64,000 nucleotides of DNA from Mesorhizobium sp. M1D.F.Ca.ET.043.01.1.1 (GCF_003952385.1 NZ_CP034444.1:5841001-5905000), one strand, 5' to 3'; counted from the first letter of the stretch, positions 45,269-53,508 are shown. Program-made: numbers and translations. Notes: generated by a model not told the origin, from the sequence alone.

Positions 45269-45994
45269 ATGTCGCTCACGCCCGAGCTTGTCGCTCTGTG
45301 CCACCGGGAGGAGGTCGATCCTGGCCCCGACGGCAGCTGGGCGCAGTTGGACGACGATGATTTCGGAATGCTCGCCTCGCGCCTGTCCGGCGAAGCCGAC
45401 GAAGGTCCGCTGTGGGTGTTCGCCTATGGCTCATTGATCTGGAAACCGGCCTTCGAGTCCGTCGAGCAGCGGCGTGCCGCCGCGCATGGCTGGCACCGTT
45501 CATTCTGCCTCGACATACAACGCTGGCGCGGCAGCCGCGAGCAGCCTGGATTGATGATGGCGCTGGAACGGGGCGGCCGATGCGATGGCGTCATCTACCG
45601 CCTGCCGGACGGCGAAAAGACCGCCCAGATCGAAAGGCTGCTGCGGCGTGAGATCGACGACCACGAGGCCGTCAGCTCGGTCAGATGGGTTCCGGTGCGC
45701 ACGACGCAGGGATCCTTGCGAGCGCTTGGTTTCTGGGTCGGCGTGACCGGCAGGGGCACGTCGCTCAGGCAGCCGCTGGAAAGGGTGGCGAAGATACTGG
45801 CGCGCGCCTGCGGCCATGTCGGCTCGGGCGCCGAATATCTCTACAACACCGTCAGCCACCTCGAGACGTTCGGCATCCGTGACCGCAATCTATGGCGATT
45901 GCAGGAACTGGTCGCCGACGAGATCAGGTCGATCCATGGCCACAGGATCGCAGTCAGCGAGCCGTCGGCAGTCGCAGTCGGCGCTATAACATGA
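45269..45994 (+). CDS. ChaC-like gamma-glutamylcyclotransferase
   Basis: 241 residues from ATG 45269; TTG 45200 and ATG 45215 in the same frame are alternatives and no clear ribosome site decides. The family signature PLWVFAYGSLIWKPAF (YGSL glycine loop) lies near residue 50, with CLDIQRWRGSREQPGLMMAL and a later EYLYNTVSHLETFGIRD. It would open glutathione-type gamma-glutamyl bonds to give 5-oxoproline. It precedes preT on the same strand but is probably a separate unit. Confidence 0.88.
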   Translation: MSLTPELVALCHREEVDPGPDGSWAQLDDDDFGMLASRLSGEADEGPLWVFAYGSLIWKPAFESVEQRRAAAHGWHRSFCLDIQRWRGSREQPGLMMALERGGRCDGVIYRLPDGEKTAQIERLLRREIDDHEAVSSVRWVPVRTTQGSLRALGFWVGVTGRGTSLRQPLERVAKILARACGHVGSGAEYLYNTVSHLETFGIRDRNLWRLQELVADEIRSIHGHRIAVSEPSAVAVGAIT

Positions 45995-46043
45995 GTACAA
46001 CTATCATGTTTTTATCGAGCCATTCCAGTGGTTTGGCCGAAAA

Positions 46044-46059
46044 TTGACCAATTGATAAA
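46044..46059 (+). promoter_or_regulatory. RutR-like operator upstream of preT
   Basis: The 16 bases TTGACCAATTGATAAA match the RutR consensus (TTGACCA, 2 bases, TGGTCAA) perfectly in the left half and at 5 of 7 positions in the right half. They lie 50 bases before the preT start. TTGACC may also serve as a -35 element. A RutR gene lies at 53520-54161. Confidence 0.65.
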
Positions 46060-46108
46060 AAAATAAAACGTGCTAGCCTTCCCCAAAACGACAACAAGGG
46101 GAACTGGA

Positions 46109-47473
46109 ATGGCGACTGGTCATTTCATCGAAGGCATTGCCGGCGGCCGGCTGTCTTCCGAGCAATATGCCGACAATTTCTCCGATCTGCATCCGCCGCT
46201 CGATCATCACGAGGCGCTGGTCGAAGCCGATCGCTGCTATTTCTGCTACGACGCCCCGTGCATGAATGCATGCCCGACGTCGATCGACATCCCGCTGTTC
46301 ATTCGTCAGATCGCGACCGGCAATCCGCTCGGCTCGGCCAAGACGATCTTCGACCAGAACATCCTCGGCGGCATGTGCGCCCGCGTCTGTCCGACCGAGA
46401 CGCTTTGCGAAGAGGTCTGCGTGCGCGAGGTGGCGGAGGGCAAGCCAGTGCAGATCGGCCGGCTGCAGCGCTACGCCACCGATGTCGCGATGGACGAGGA
46501 CAAGCAGTTCTACAAGCGCGCCGAACCGACCGGAAAAACGGCCGCGGTGGTCGGCGCCGGGCCTGCGGGTCTCGCGGCGGCGCATCGTCTTGCCCGCCAC
46601 GGCCATGACGTGACGATCCTCGAGGCGCGGCCCAAGGCGGGAGGACTCAACGAATATGGCATCGCGGCCTATAAGAGCGTCGACGATTTCGCCCAGGCCG
46701 AGGTCGACTATGTCACCTCGATCGGCGGCATCGACATCCAGAACGGCAAGGCGCTCGGCCGCGACTTCCAGCTCTCCGACCTGATCCGCAACTACGACGC
46801 GGTGTTCCTCGGCCTCGGTCTTGGCGGCATCAATGCGCTGCGCGCCGACGGCGAGGAGGCGGACGGTGTCGCCAACGCCGTCGAGTTCATCGCCGAGCTC
46901 AGGCAGGCGAGCGATCTCGGCAGCCTGCCGGTCGGCCGGCGGGTCGTCGTCATTGGCGGCGGCATGACGGCGATCGATGCCGCGGTGCAGTCGAAACTGC
47001 TCGGCGCCGAAGAGGTGACGATTTGCTACCGGCGCGGGCAGGAGCACATGAACGCTTCCGGCTTCGAGCAGGATCTCGCCGCCGCCAACGGCGTCACCAT
47101 CCGCCACTGGCTGCAGCCGAAGCGGGTCATTGCCGAGAACGGCAAGGTGTCGGCCATCGAGCTCGAATACACCGCGATCGACGGCGACAAGCTTGCCGGC
47201 ACCGGCGAGACGCTGACGCTCGCCGCCGATCAGGTGTTCAAGGCGATCGGCCAGAGTTTCACGCCCGCGGTGCTCAACGGCAGCGTCGCCTCGATCGAGC
47301 TCGAGGCCGGCCGCATCAAGGTCGACGCCGAAGGCCGCACCTCGCTAGCCAAAGTCTGGGCGGGCGGCGACTGCATCTTCGGCGGCGACGACCTGACGGT
47401 CTCGGCCGTGGCGCAAGGCCGCGACGCCGCCGAGAGCATCCACCGGGCGCTGACCTCTAACGGGAGGGCATGA
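46109..47473 (+). CDS. preT: NAD-dependent dihydropyrimidine dehydrogenase subunit PreT
   Basis: 454 residues from ATG 46109 with AAGGGGAA upstream. The N-terminal region has two Fe-S cysteine sets (CYFCYDAPCMNACP and GGMCARVCPTETLCEEVC). A GltD-like flavoprotein part follows, with an FAD site VVGAGPAGLAAAHRLARHG near residue 150 and an NAD site VVVIGGGMTAIDAA near 280. PreT takes electrons from NADH and passes them to PreA, which reduces uracil or thymine. The gene overlaps preA by 4 bases. Confidence 0.94.
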   Translation: MATGHFIEGIAGGRLSSEQYADNFSDLHPPLDHHEALVEADRCYFCYDAPCMNACPTSIDIPLFIRQIATGNPLGSAKTIFDQNILGGMCARVCPTETLCEEVCVREVAEGKPVQIGRLQRYATDVAMDEDKQFYKRAEPTGKTAAVVGAGPAGLAAAHRLARHGHDVTILEARPKAGGLNEYGIAAYKSVDDFAQAEVDYVTSIGGIDIQNGKALGRDFQLSDLIRNYDAVFLGLGLGGINALRADGEEADGVANAVEFIAELRQASDLGSLPVGRRVVVIGGGMTAIDAAVQSKLLGAEEVTICYRRGQEHMNASGFEQDLAAANGVTIRHWLQPKRVIAENGKVSAIELEYTAIDGDKLAGTGETLTLAADQVFKAIGQSFTPAVLNGSVASIELEAGRIKVDAEGRTSLAKVWAGGDCIFGGDDLTVSAVAQGRDAAESIHRALTSNGRA

Positions 47474-48789
47474 GCATGGCAGACATCCGCAACACTTTCG
47501 TCGGCATCAAGTCGCCCAATCCGTTCTGGCTGGCCTCGGCGCCGCCGACCGACAAGGCCTACAATGTCGAGCGCGCCTTCAAGGCGGGCTGGGGCGGCGT
47601 GGTGTGGAAGACGCTGGGCGAAGAAGGCCCGCCGGTCGTCAACGTCAACGGCCCGCGCTACGGCGCGATCTGGGGCGCCGACCGACGCCTGCTCGGCCTG
47701 AACAACATCGAGCTGATCACCGACCGCGACCTGCAGACCAACCTGCGCGAGATGAAGCAGGTGAAGATGAACTGGCCGGATCGGGCGCTGGTCGCCTCGA
47801 TCATGGTGCCATGCGAGGAGGAGAGCTGGAAAGCGATCCTGCCGCTGGTCGAGGAGACCGGCGCCGACGGCATCGAGCTCAATTTCGGCTGTCCGCATGG
47901 CATGAGCGAGCGCGGCATGGGCTCGGCGGTCGGCCAGGTGCCGGAATATATCGAGATGGTGGTGCGCTGGTGCAAGCAGTACACGCGCATGCCGGTCATC
48001 ACCAAGCTGACGCCCAACATCACCGATATCCGCAAGCCGGCCCGCGCGGCGAAGGCCGGCGGCACCGACGCGGTGTCGCTGATCAACACCATCAACTCGA
48101 TCACCGGCGTCGACCTCGACAGCTTCGCGCCGCAGCCGACCATCGACGGCAAGGGCTCGCATGGCGGCTATTGCGGCCCGGCGGTGAAGCCGATCGCCAT
48201 GAACATGGTGGCCGAGATCGCGCGCGATACAGAAACGCACGGCCTGCCGATCTCCGGCATCGGCGGTATCACCACATGGCGCGACGCCGCCGAATTCATG
48301 GCGCTCGGCGCCGGCAACGTGCAGGTCTGCACGGCGGCGATGACCTACGGCTTCAAGATCGTGCAGGAAATGATCGCCGGCCTGGAGAACTGGATGGACG
48401 AGAAGGGCCATGCCTCGCTCTCCGACATCATCGGCCGCGCCACGCCCAACGTCACCGACTGGCAGTATCTCAACCTCAACTATGTCGCCAAGGCGCATAT
48501 CGACCAGGATGCCTGCATCAAGTGCGGCCGCTGCCACATCGCCTGCGAGGACACCTCGCACCAGGCGATTACCTCGATGGTCGACGGTGTCAGGCATTTC
48601 GAGGTGATCGAGGCCGAATGCGTCGGCTGCAACCTCTGCGTCAATGTCTGCCCGGTGGAAGGCTGCATCACCATGGAGCCGCTGGCGGCGGGCTCGATGG
48701 ACCAGCGCACCGGCAAGCCGGTGTCGCCGACCTACGCCAACTGGACGACGCACCCGAACAATCCGATGGCCAAGGCGGCGGCGGAGTAG
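47470..48789 (+). CDS. preA: NAD-dependent dihydropyrimidine dehydrogenase subunit PreA
   Basis: 439 residues; ATG 47470 overlaps the preT stop, with GGGAGG upstream. A dihydroorotate-dehydrogenase-like FMN barrel (about residues 5-320, with LNFGCPHGMSERGMGSAVGQ and PISGIGGITTW) is followed by a ferredoxin-like end with two [4Fe-4S] motifs (CIKCGRCHIACE and CVGCNLCVNVCP). It reduces uracil and thymine to the 5,6-dihydro forms, the first step of the reductive pathway completed by the genes at 54.4-58.6 kb. The position of the catalytic cysteine known in mammalian enzyme appears to be valine here. Confidence 0.94.
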   Translation: MSMADIRNTFVGIKSPNPFWLASAPPTDKAYNVERAFKAGWGGVVWKTLGEEGPPVVNVNGPRYGAIWGADRRLLGLNNIELITDRDLQTNLREMKQVKMNWPDRALVASIMVPCEEESWKAILPLVEETGADGIELNFGCPHGMSERGMGSAVGQVPEYIEMVVRWCKQYTRMPVITKLTPNITDIRKPARAAKAGGTDAVSLINTINSITGVDLDSFAPQPTIDGKGSHGGYCGPAVKPIAMNMVAEIARDTETHGLPISGIGGITTWRDAAEFMALGAGNVQVCTAAMTYGFKIVQEMIAGLENWMDEKGHASLSDIIGRATPNVTDWQYLNLNYVAKAHIDQDACIKCGRCHIACEDTSHQAITSMVDGVRHFEVIEAECVGCNLCVNVCPVEGCITMEPLAAGSMDQRTGKPVSPTYANWTTHPNNPMAKAAAE

Positions 48790-48812
48790 GGCAGGCATTC
48801 GCTCAAAGGAAG

Positions 48813-48835
48813 CGGCGCTTTCCGGCGCCGTTTTT
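48813..48835 (+). terminator. Rho-independent terminator after preA
   Basis: CGGCGC (48813-48818) pairs with GCGCCG (48825-48830), followed directly by TTTTT. It lies 24 bases after the preA stop and ends the preTA transcript before the Rrf2 gene. Confidence 0.8.
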
Positions 48836-48851
48836 CATTCTCACTATTGCC

Positions 48852-48883
48852 GATAAAAAATATCCATGATAAAAACTATCCAT
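48852..48883 (+). promoter_or_regulatory. Tandem 16-bp repeat, probable autoregulatory operator of the Rrf2 gene
   Basis: GATAAAAAATATCCAT (48852-48867) is followed at once by GATAAAAACTATCCAT (48868-48883), 15 of 16 bases identical. A partial third GAATA follows and leads into the ribosome site AGGAG (48888-48892). Each unit contains TATC-CAT-GATA, an inverted pair of the kind bound by Rrf2 dimers. Binding is inferred from position only. Confidence 0.6.
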
Positions 48884-48901
48884 GAATAGGAGCGACAGAG
48901 C

Positions 48902-49420
48902 ATGAAGCTGGGAGAGGGCGTCGAAGCGGCGATCCATTGTGCCGCCATGCTTGCCGGCGTCGACGGCAACAACACCATGTCGGGCGCCGCCATGGCCGAA
49001 GCCTTCGGCCTGTCGCCGAGCTATCTGTTGAAACATCTCAATCAGCTCACGACGGCGCGTATCCTGGAATCGGTGCCGGGGCCGGCCGGCGGCTATCGGC
49101 TGGCGCGGCCGGCCGAGCGCATCACGCTGCTCGACATCGTGCTGGCCGTCGAGGGACGGGAGCCTGCTTTTCGTTGCGGCGAAATCCGCCAGCGTGGCCC
49201 GGTCAAGATCGATGCGTCGGCCTATGTCAAGCCCTGCGGCATCAATGCCGCGATGCTCAAGGCCGAGCGCGCCTATCGCGCAGCGCTCGCCGAAGTGAAG
49301 CTGTCCGATATCGTGGCGGACTATGCCGCGGAAGGCGATCCCCGCTCGTTTGCCGCGAGCTGCGCCTTCGTCGAGCGTCACCAGCGGCCGCAGAAATCCG
49401 GTCCGCCCAAGCAGATCTGA
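48902..49420 (+). CDS. Rrf2-family transcriptional regulator
   Basis: 172 residues with AGGAG 9 bases before the ATG. The winged helix is clear: GVEAAIHCAAMLAGVDG, AEAFGLSPSYLLKHLNQL and the wing GPAGGYRLARPAERITLLD. Three scattered cysteines follow (FRCGE, KPCGI, ASCAF), not the tight Fe-S triplet of IscR, so disulfide sensing is as likely. It starts a co-directional set with an AhpD-like protein and DoxX, suggesting control of a small redox-defence unit. Confidence 0.9.
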   Translation: MKLGEGVEAAIHCAAMLAGVDGNNTMSGAAMAEAFGLSPSYLLKHLNQLTTARILESVPGPAGGYRLARPAERITLLDIVLAVEGREPAFRCGEIRQRGPVKIDASAYVKPCGINAAMLKAERAYRAALAEVKLSDIVADYAAEGDPRSFAASCAFVERHQRPQKSGPPKQI

Positions 49421-49460
49421 ACCGAACTCCAAACCCACCCAAAACCTGGAAGGAAAGACG

Positions 49461-49919
49461 ATGCAACCGAGACTGCAATTTTTCGCCAAGGCGCCAGAGA
49501 TTATGAAGGCGGTGTCGGCGCTCAACAAGGCCGTCGACGAATGCGGGCTGGAAGTGAGCCTGCTGCACCTGATCAAGCTCAGGGCCTCGCAGATCAATGG
49601 CTGCTCGTATTGCGTCGAGATGCACAGCCGTGAGGCGCGGCGCGACGGCGAGAGCGAAACCCGGCTCTATCTCGTCGCCGCCTGGAAGGAATCGCCGCTG
49701 TTTTCCGAGCGCGAGCGCGCCGCCTTCGCCTGGACCGAGGCCGTGACGCTGATTGCCGACAACGGCGTATCGGACGAACTCTACGCCCGCACGCTCGAGC
49801 ATTTTTCGGGAGAGGAACTGGTCAAGCTCTCGGTCGCGCTCGGCATGATCAACACCTGGAACCGGCTGTGCATCCCATTCCACGCCATCCATCCGATGCC
49901 GGCCGCCAAGGCTGCCTGA
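49461..49919 (+). CDS. AhpD-like carboxymuconolactone decarboxylase family protein
   Basis: 152 residues from ATG 49461 with GGAAAG upstream. The peroxidase-like active site CSYCVEMHSREA (C-x2-C-x3-H) near residue 55 places it with AhpD-type alkylhydroperoxidases rather than true decarboxylases. The following ERERAAFAWTEAVT helix and WNRLCIPF end are family features. It probably reduces peroxides or disulfides in the cytoplasm. It sits between the Rrf2 regulator and DoxX. Confidence 0.9.
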   Translation: MQPRLQFFAKAPEIMKAVSALNKAVDECGLEVSLLHLIKLRASQINGCSYCVEMHSREARRDGESETRLYLVAAWKESPLFSERERAAFAWTEAVTLIADNGVSDELYARTLEHFSGEELVKLSVALGMINTWNRLCIPFHAIHPMPAAKAA

Positions 49920-49933
49920 GTTTATCCATCGAC

Positions 49934-49964
49934 AGCGTGGGGCTTTCGAACGCCCACGCTTTTT
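49934..49964 (+). terminator. Rho-independent terminator after the AhpD-like gene
   Basis: AGCGTGGG (49934-49941) pairs with CCCACGCT (49953-49960), followed by a run of T. It lies just after the stop at 49919 and before DoxX at 49984, so DoxX may be expressed by readthrough or from its own promoter. Confidence 0.75.
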
Positions 49965-49983
49965 CATCTTTGGGATCAATGAC

Positions 49984-50361
49984 ATGTTTGAGAATTTTCA
50001 GAATGAGATTCTGGTCGGAGCGCGGCTGCTGCTTGGCGGCGCTTTCGTTTTTGCCGGCCTGCGCAATATCCAGAACAGAAAGCTGGTCGCGTCGTTGATG
50101 GCTGCGCGCGGTGTGCCACAGGCCGGGCTTGCCCTGTGTCTGGGCATTGCGCTGCAGGTCGTAGCCGGTGCGCTGGTGATTGCCGGCATATGGACGGCGC
50201 CTGCGGCAGCGGCGCTGATCCTGTTCCTTGTCGTCGCGACGCCGATGTTCCACAATTTCTGGGACCATCGGGGACCGGATCGCGCATCCCGCATCAACGG
50301 CGTCGTCAGCAATGTTGCTTTGGCCGGCGGGTTCCTGGCGCTGATCGCGCGCTTTCTGTGA
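49984..50361 (+). CDS. DoxX-family membrane protein
   Basis: 125 residues with four predicted membrane segments. The pattern is LVGARLLLGGAFVFAGLRNI near residue 10, ALCLGIALQVVAGALVIAG, AALILFLVVATPMFHNFWD and a last helix VALAGGFLALIARF. It is a different DoxX-type protein from the one at 43079-43477. It follows Rrf2 and AhpD on the same strand and may be part of the same redox unit. Confidence 0.85.
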   Translation: MFENFQNEILVGARLLLGGAFVFAGLRNIQNRKLVASLMAARGVPQAGLALCLGIALQVVAGALVIAGIWTAPAAAALILFLVVATPMFHNFWDHRGPDRASRINGVVSNVALAGGFLALIARFL

Positions 50362-50461
50362 CCGCCGGCTGTCCGGTTCGGCGCAATTTACGGCCGCGCG
50401 TTAATCGCTCTGTCGCGATCGTGCTGTATGAAAGCCGCGGGTCGGCGCGGGTAGGGCGGCT

Positions 50462-50956
50462 ATGGAGCAGAGCTGGACTTCATTCTGGGCACGCGTTTCG
50501 GAAGCCTTCCATCAGGCGCTGTTCCCGTTCCGCGCGGTGGCCGGGGCCCTCGGCCAGCACCCCAGCGACATACAGATTTGGTGTTTCCTGTGCGGCGTCT
50601 TCTTCCTGATCGTCATCGGCGTGCAGAGCTATGGCGATATTGTGCTGCGCCGCCGCGGTGCCTTTGCCAGCGGCAAAGTGGTCGACATCGACAGGTCGAG
50701 TGACGGCCCGGACACGCCGGTCATCGAATTCGCCGACCGGCTGGGCAAGACCTGGCGGTTCAGCTCCTATTTGCCGGTCAACGGAACCACCGGGTCGATC
50801 GGGGCGCCGGTCGAAGTGCTCTACGATCCGCTTCACCCGCAGCGGGCACGCGAAGCGGGCCGCCCGCTGATGAAGGCGGTCCACCTGATTATCTGGTATG
50901 CGGTTGTTGCCGGGCTGATGGTGCTCGCCTTCTGGCCCGGCCTCGTTTCAAACTGA
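50462..50956 (+). CDS. DUF3592-type membrane protein
   Basis: 164 residues. A membrane segment at about 38-55 (IWCFLCGVFFLIVIGVQSYG) is followed by a beta-rich soluble stretch (VVDIDRSSDGPDTPVIEFAD and VEVLYDPLHPQRARE) and a second membrane segment near the end. This two-helix layout with the YDP motif is typical of DUF3592 proteins, whose function is unknown. Convergent with the SDR gene at 50969. Confidence 0.75.
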   Translation: MEQSWTSFWARVSEAFHQALFPFRAVAGALGQHPSDIQIWCFLCGVFFLIVIGVQSYGDIVLRRRGAFASGKVVDIDRSSDGPDTPVIEFADRLGKTWRFSSYLPVNGTTGSIGAPVEVLYDPLHPQRAREAGRPLMKAVHLIIWYAVVAGLMVLAFWPGLVSN

Positions 50957-50968
50957 TCTGTTGGCCGT

Positions 50969-51691
50969 TCAGGCGGCAAAGCGCAGGCCGCCGTCGCAAG
51001 TCAGCACCTGGCCGGTCATGAAGCCGTTGCAAACCAGGAAGGCTATGGCCTCGGCCACATCGTCGGCGCGACCGACGCGGCCGACCGGCGTCTTGCCGGC
51101 ATATTCGGCAAAGACCGCTTGCCGCTGCTCGTCCGGCAGAAAATCCCACCATGGCGTGTCGATGACGCCGGGCGCGACGACATTGACGCGCAGCGGCTTC
51201 AGTTCGACGGCGAGGATCGGCGCTACAGTGAGCAGCATTCCGTTGATGGCGCCGATGCCGGCGATGCCGGGCGCCGCGAGCTGTGCCGAGACGGCTGAAA
51301 TGAAGGTGACCGATCCGGCGATGTTCAAGGTCGGCAGCGCCGCCTGCAGGCAGGCCAGCTGCGGCCGGACCTTTTCGTCGACGCCGCTGCCGATATCGGT
51401 GAGGTCCAGCGTTGCGAATGGCCCCAGGCCCTTGCCGCCGCTTGCCGCAAGCACGAGATGATCGAATGGGCCGAGATCGGTGAAGAAGCGCCGCACCTCG
51501 TCCGGTTTGGTCGCGTCGAATGCAGCCTTGCCGACGGTGCCGCCAAGGCTCTTCCAGGCGCTCTTCAGCTTTTCCTCGTTGCGGCCGGTGATCGTCACTT
51601 TCATTGTGGGGCTGACCAGCCGCTTTGCCGTGGCAAGGCCGATGCCGGACGAGCCGCCGATGATCACGCAGTGTTCGATAGTCTCGCTCAT
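50969..51691 (-). CDS. Short-chain dehydrogenase/reductase lacking the usual Tyr-Lys pair
   Basis: 240 residues. The Rossmann entry is CVIIGGSSGIGLATAKRL and the fold continues to VNVVAPGVIDTPWW. At the place of the YxxxK catalytic motif the sequence reads GIGAINGML, so the standard tyrosine and lysine are absent. It may be a divergent SDR subgroup or a non-catalytic member. The start overlaps the previous stop as ATGA, so it is co-translated with the SDR encoded upstream (51688-52533). Confidence 0.85.
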   Translation of the reverse strand: MSETIEHCVIIGGSSGIGLATAKRLVSPTMKVTITGRNEEKLKSAWKSLGGTVGKAAFDATKPDEVRRFFTDLGPFDHLVLAASGGKGLGPFATLDLTDIGSGVDEKVRPQLACLQAALPTLNIAGSVTFISAVSAQLAAPGIAGIGAINGMLLTVAPILAVELKPLRVNVVAPGVIDTPWWDFLPDEQRQAVFAEYAGKTPVGRVGRADDVAEAIAFLVCNGFMTGQVLTCDGGLRFAA

Positions 51692-52533
51692 GAGTGCTGT
51701 TTCCTGGATGTCGTGGAAGATTGTCCGGTCAGGTCGAGGCTGAGATCCCGCAACCGGCGGCGGGCCTTTTCGTCATAGGCCTGTGCATCGGCGCGCGATT
51801 CCCGCTGGCCGTCGAAATAGAGGCCGCTGCGGCCTTCGAGCGCCGGTGAGGCGGCGAGGTTGACAATGGCGTCGGCGCCGGTCTCGACCGAGCTCCATGG
51901 CGTGACGCCCGCCTGCCGCACCATCGTCGTGTCCATGTAGCTTGCCGGGTGGAGCGCATTGACGGTGACGCCGGAGCCCTCGAGCTGTTCGGCCAGGTCG
52001 ATGGTGAACAGGATCTGCGCCAGCTTGCTCTGGCAATAGGCGCGAACGCCGCTATAGCCATGGGTCAGCATGACGTCGTCGAAGTCGATCGCCTGCTGGC
52101 CGGCCGAGGCGACGTTGACGATGCGCGCCGGCGTGCTGGCCTTGAGCAGGGGCAGCAGCTCCGACGTCAGCAGGAAGCCGGCGAGATAGTTGACGGCGAA
52201 GCGCAGTTCGTAGCCGTCGGCGCTCACCTGCCTTCTCGCGTCCTGGCCGCCGGTGCCGACGCCGGCATTGTTGATCAAAACATCGAGCCGGTCTGTCCTT
52301 GCGCGCACCGCTTCGGCGAGGCGGCGCACTTCGGCAAGCGAAGCGAGGTCGGCGGCGAGAAATTCGGCCTTGCCGCCCTTTGCTACGATGGCGGCGACTG
52401 TCGCCTTGCCCCGGCCTTCGTCGCGGCCGTGCACCAGCACGCGGGCGCCGGCGGCGCCGAGTCTTTCGGCGACCACGCGGCCGACGCCGTCGGTCGAGCC
52501 GGTGACGAGAACGGTTTTGTCCTTGAGTTCCAT
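51688..52533 (-). CDS. Short-chain dehydrogenase/reductase
   Basis: 281 residues from ATG 52533, chosen for AAGGAGG just upstream; the frame extends further without support. It has the NAD(P) motif TGSTDGVGRVVAERLG, NNAGVGTGG and an intact catalytic YCQSK. It resembles the retinol-dehydrogenase-like or oxidoreductase SDRs; the substrate is unknown. It forms a two-gene operon with the next SDR and is divergent from the XRE/MmyB regulator at 52636. Confidence 0.9.
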   Translation of the reverse strand: MELKDKTVLVTGSTDGVGRVVAERLGAAGARVLVHGRDEGRGKATVAAIVAKGGKAEFLAADLASLAEVRRLAEAVRARTDRLDVLINNAGVGTGGQDARRQVSADGYELRFAVNYLAGFLLTSELLPLLKASTPARIVNVASAGQQAIDFDDVMLTHGYSGVRAYCQSKLAQILFTIDLAEQLEGSGVTVNALHPASYMDTTMVRQAGVTPWSSVETGADAIVNLAASPALEGRSGLYFDGQRESRADAQAYDEKARRRLRDLSLDLTGQSSTTSRKQHS

Positions 52534-52623
52534 GTTCAGAGCCTCCTTGTGTTGCTCTGAACGCAAGATGGGGCGCGGCGCGCATCCCAAACAGTTCAAA
52601 CTTTATCCTGGTATCAATACTGC

Positions 52624-52629
52624 TATAAT
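52624..52629 (+). promoter_or_regulatory. Consensus -10 (TATAAT) just before the XRE/MmyB gene
   Basis: A perfect TATAAT ends 6 bases before the start codon at 52636. CTTTAT sits at a 17-base spacing as a weak -35. Transcription would start at or within a base or two of the start codon, giving a leaderless or nearly leaderless message. Confidence 0.45.
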
Positions 52630-52635
52630 AATGTC

Positions 52636-53508
52636 ATGGATGCCGTGACCCAATCCCCCGAGGACAGCCGCCGCCACGAGCTCGGCGCCTTCCTGCGCTC
52701 GCGCCGCGAGAGGCTGTCGCCCGCCGACATCGGCATCGCGACCGGCGCCAGGCGGCGCACGCCCGGGCTGAGGCGCGAGGAAGTGGCGATGATCGCCGGT
52801 GTCGGCACCACCTGGTACACCTGGCTGGAGCAGGGCAGGGACGTGCGGCCCTCGGCGGAAGTGCTGACGGCGCTCTCGGAGGCATTGCGCCTCGACGCCA
52901 TCGAGAAGCGGCATCTGTTCATCCTCGCCGGCCGACAGCAGCCCGAGCGGCGCGCGGCGTCGCCCGAAAAAGTCGACGGGACGCTGCTGCACATGCTGGA
53001 GAACCTCGTCCTGCAGCCGGCCTATGTCGTTGGCCGGCGCTGGGACGTGCTGGCCTGGAACGATGCGGCGGCGGCCGTGTTCGGCGACTATGGCCTCTTG
53101 GAGGGCGATGCGCGCAACATCGTGCACCTGGTGTTCACCAGCACGCACCACCGCCGGCTGCTGGTCGACTGGGAAGCGCGCGCGCGCGTGGTGCTCGCTT
53201 CTTTTCGCGCCGAGAGCGCCAAATATGTCGGCGATCCGGATTTCGAGCGGCTGATCGCGCTGATGATGCGCTCAAGCCCGGAGTTCCGGGATTGGTGGCC
53301 AAGGCGGGACGTGGCGCGAAGGCTGACGGGGGTGAAGCATGTCCGCCATCCCAGCGCCGGCGCGATGGCATTCGAGCATATGAGCCTGTCGATCGACGAC
53401 GGCTCGGACATGCGGCTGATCGTCTATACGCCGTTGCCCGAGCAGAATTCGGTCGCCAAGCTGAAGAAGCTGCTCGAAGCGCAGCCTGTCAAGAAGCGCA
53501 GCGCCTGA
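52636..53508 (+). CDS. XRE-type regulator with MmyB-like ligand-binding domain
   Basis: 290 residues. The N-terminal helix-turn-helix carries RRTPGLRREEVAMIAGVGTT and WYTWLEQGRDVRPS, the hallmark of this regulator family. The C-terminal MmyB-like PAS-type domain includes YVVGRRWDVLAWNDAAAAVF and VRHPSAGAMAFEHMSLSI. Such regulators commonly control a divergent SDR gene, as here (51688-52533). The effector is unknown. Confidence 0.92.
   Translation: MDAVTQSPEDSRRHELGAFLRSRRERLSPADIGIATGARRRTPGLRREEVAMIAGVGTTWYTWLEQGRDVRPSAEVLTALSEALRLDAIEKRHLFILAGRQQPERRAASPEKVDGTLLHMLENLVLQPAYVVGRRWDVLAWNDAAAAVFGDYGLLEGDARNIVHLVFTSTHHRRLLVDWEARARVVLASFRAESAKYVGDPDFERLIALMMRSSPEFRDWWPRRDVARRLTGVKHVRHPSAGAMAFEHMSLSIDDGSDMRLIVYTPLPEQNSVAKLKKLLEAQPVKKRSA

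Noticed and set aside
45988..46010. Inverted repeat AACATGA and TCATGTT at the end of the ChaC-like gene
   Set aside because: The arms are only 7 bases with an AT-rich stem. It may be a weak terminator, but the stem is too weak to call.
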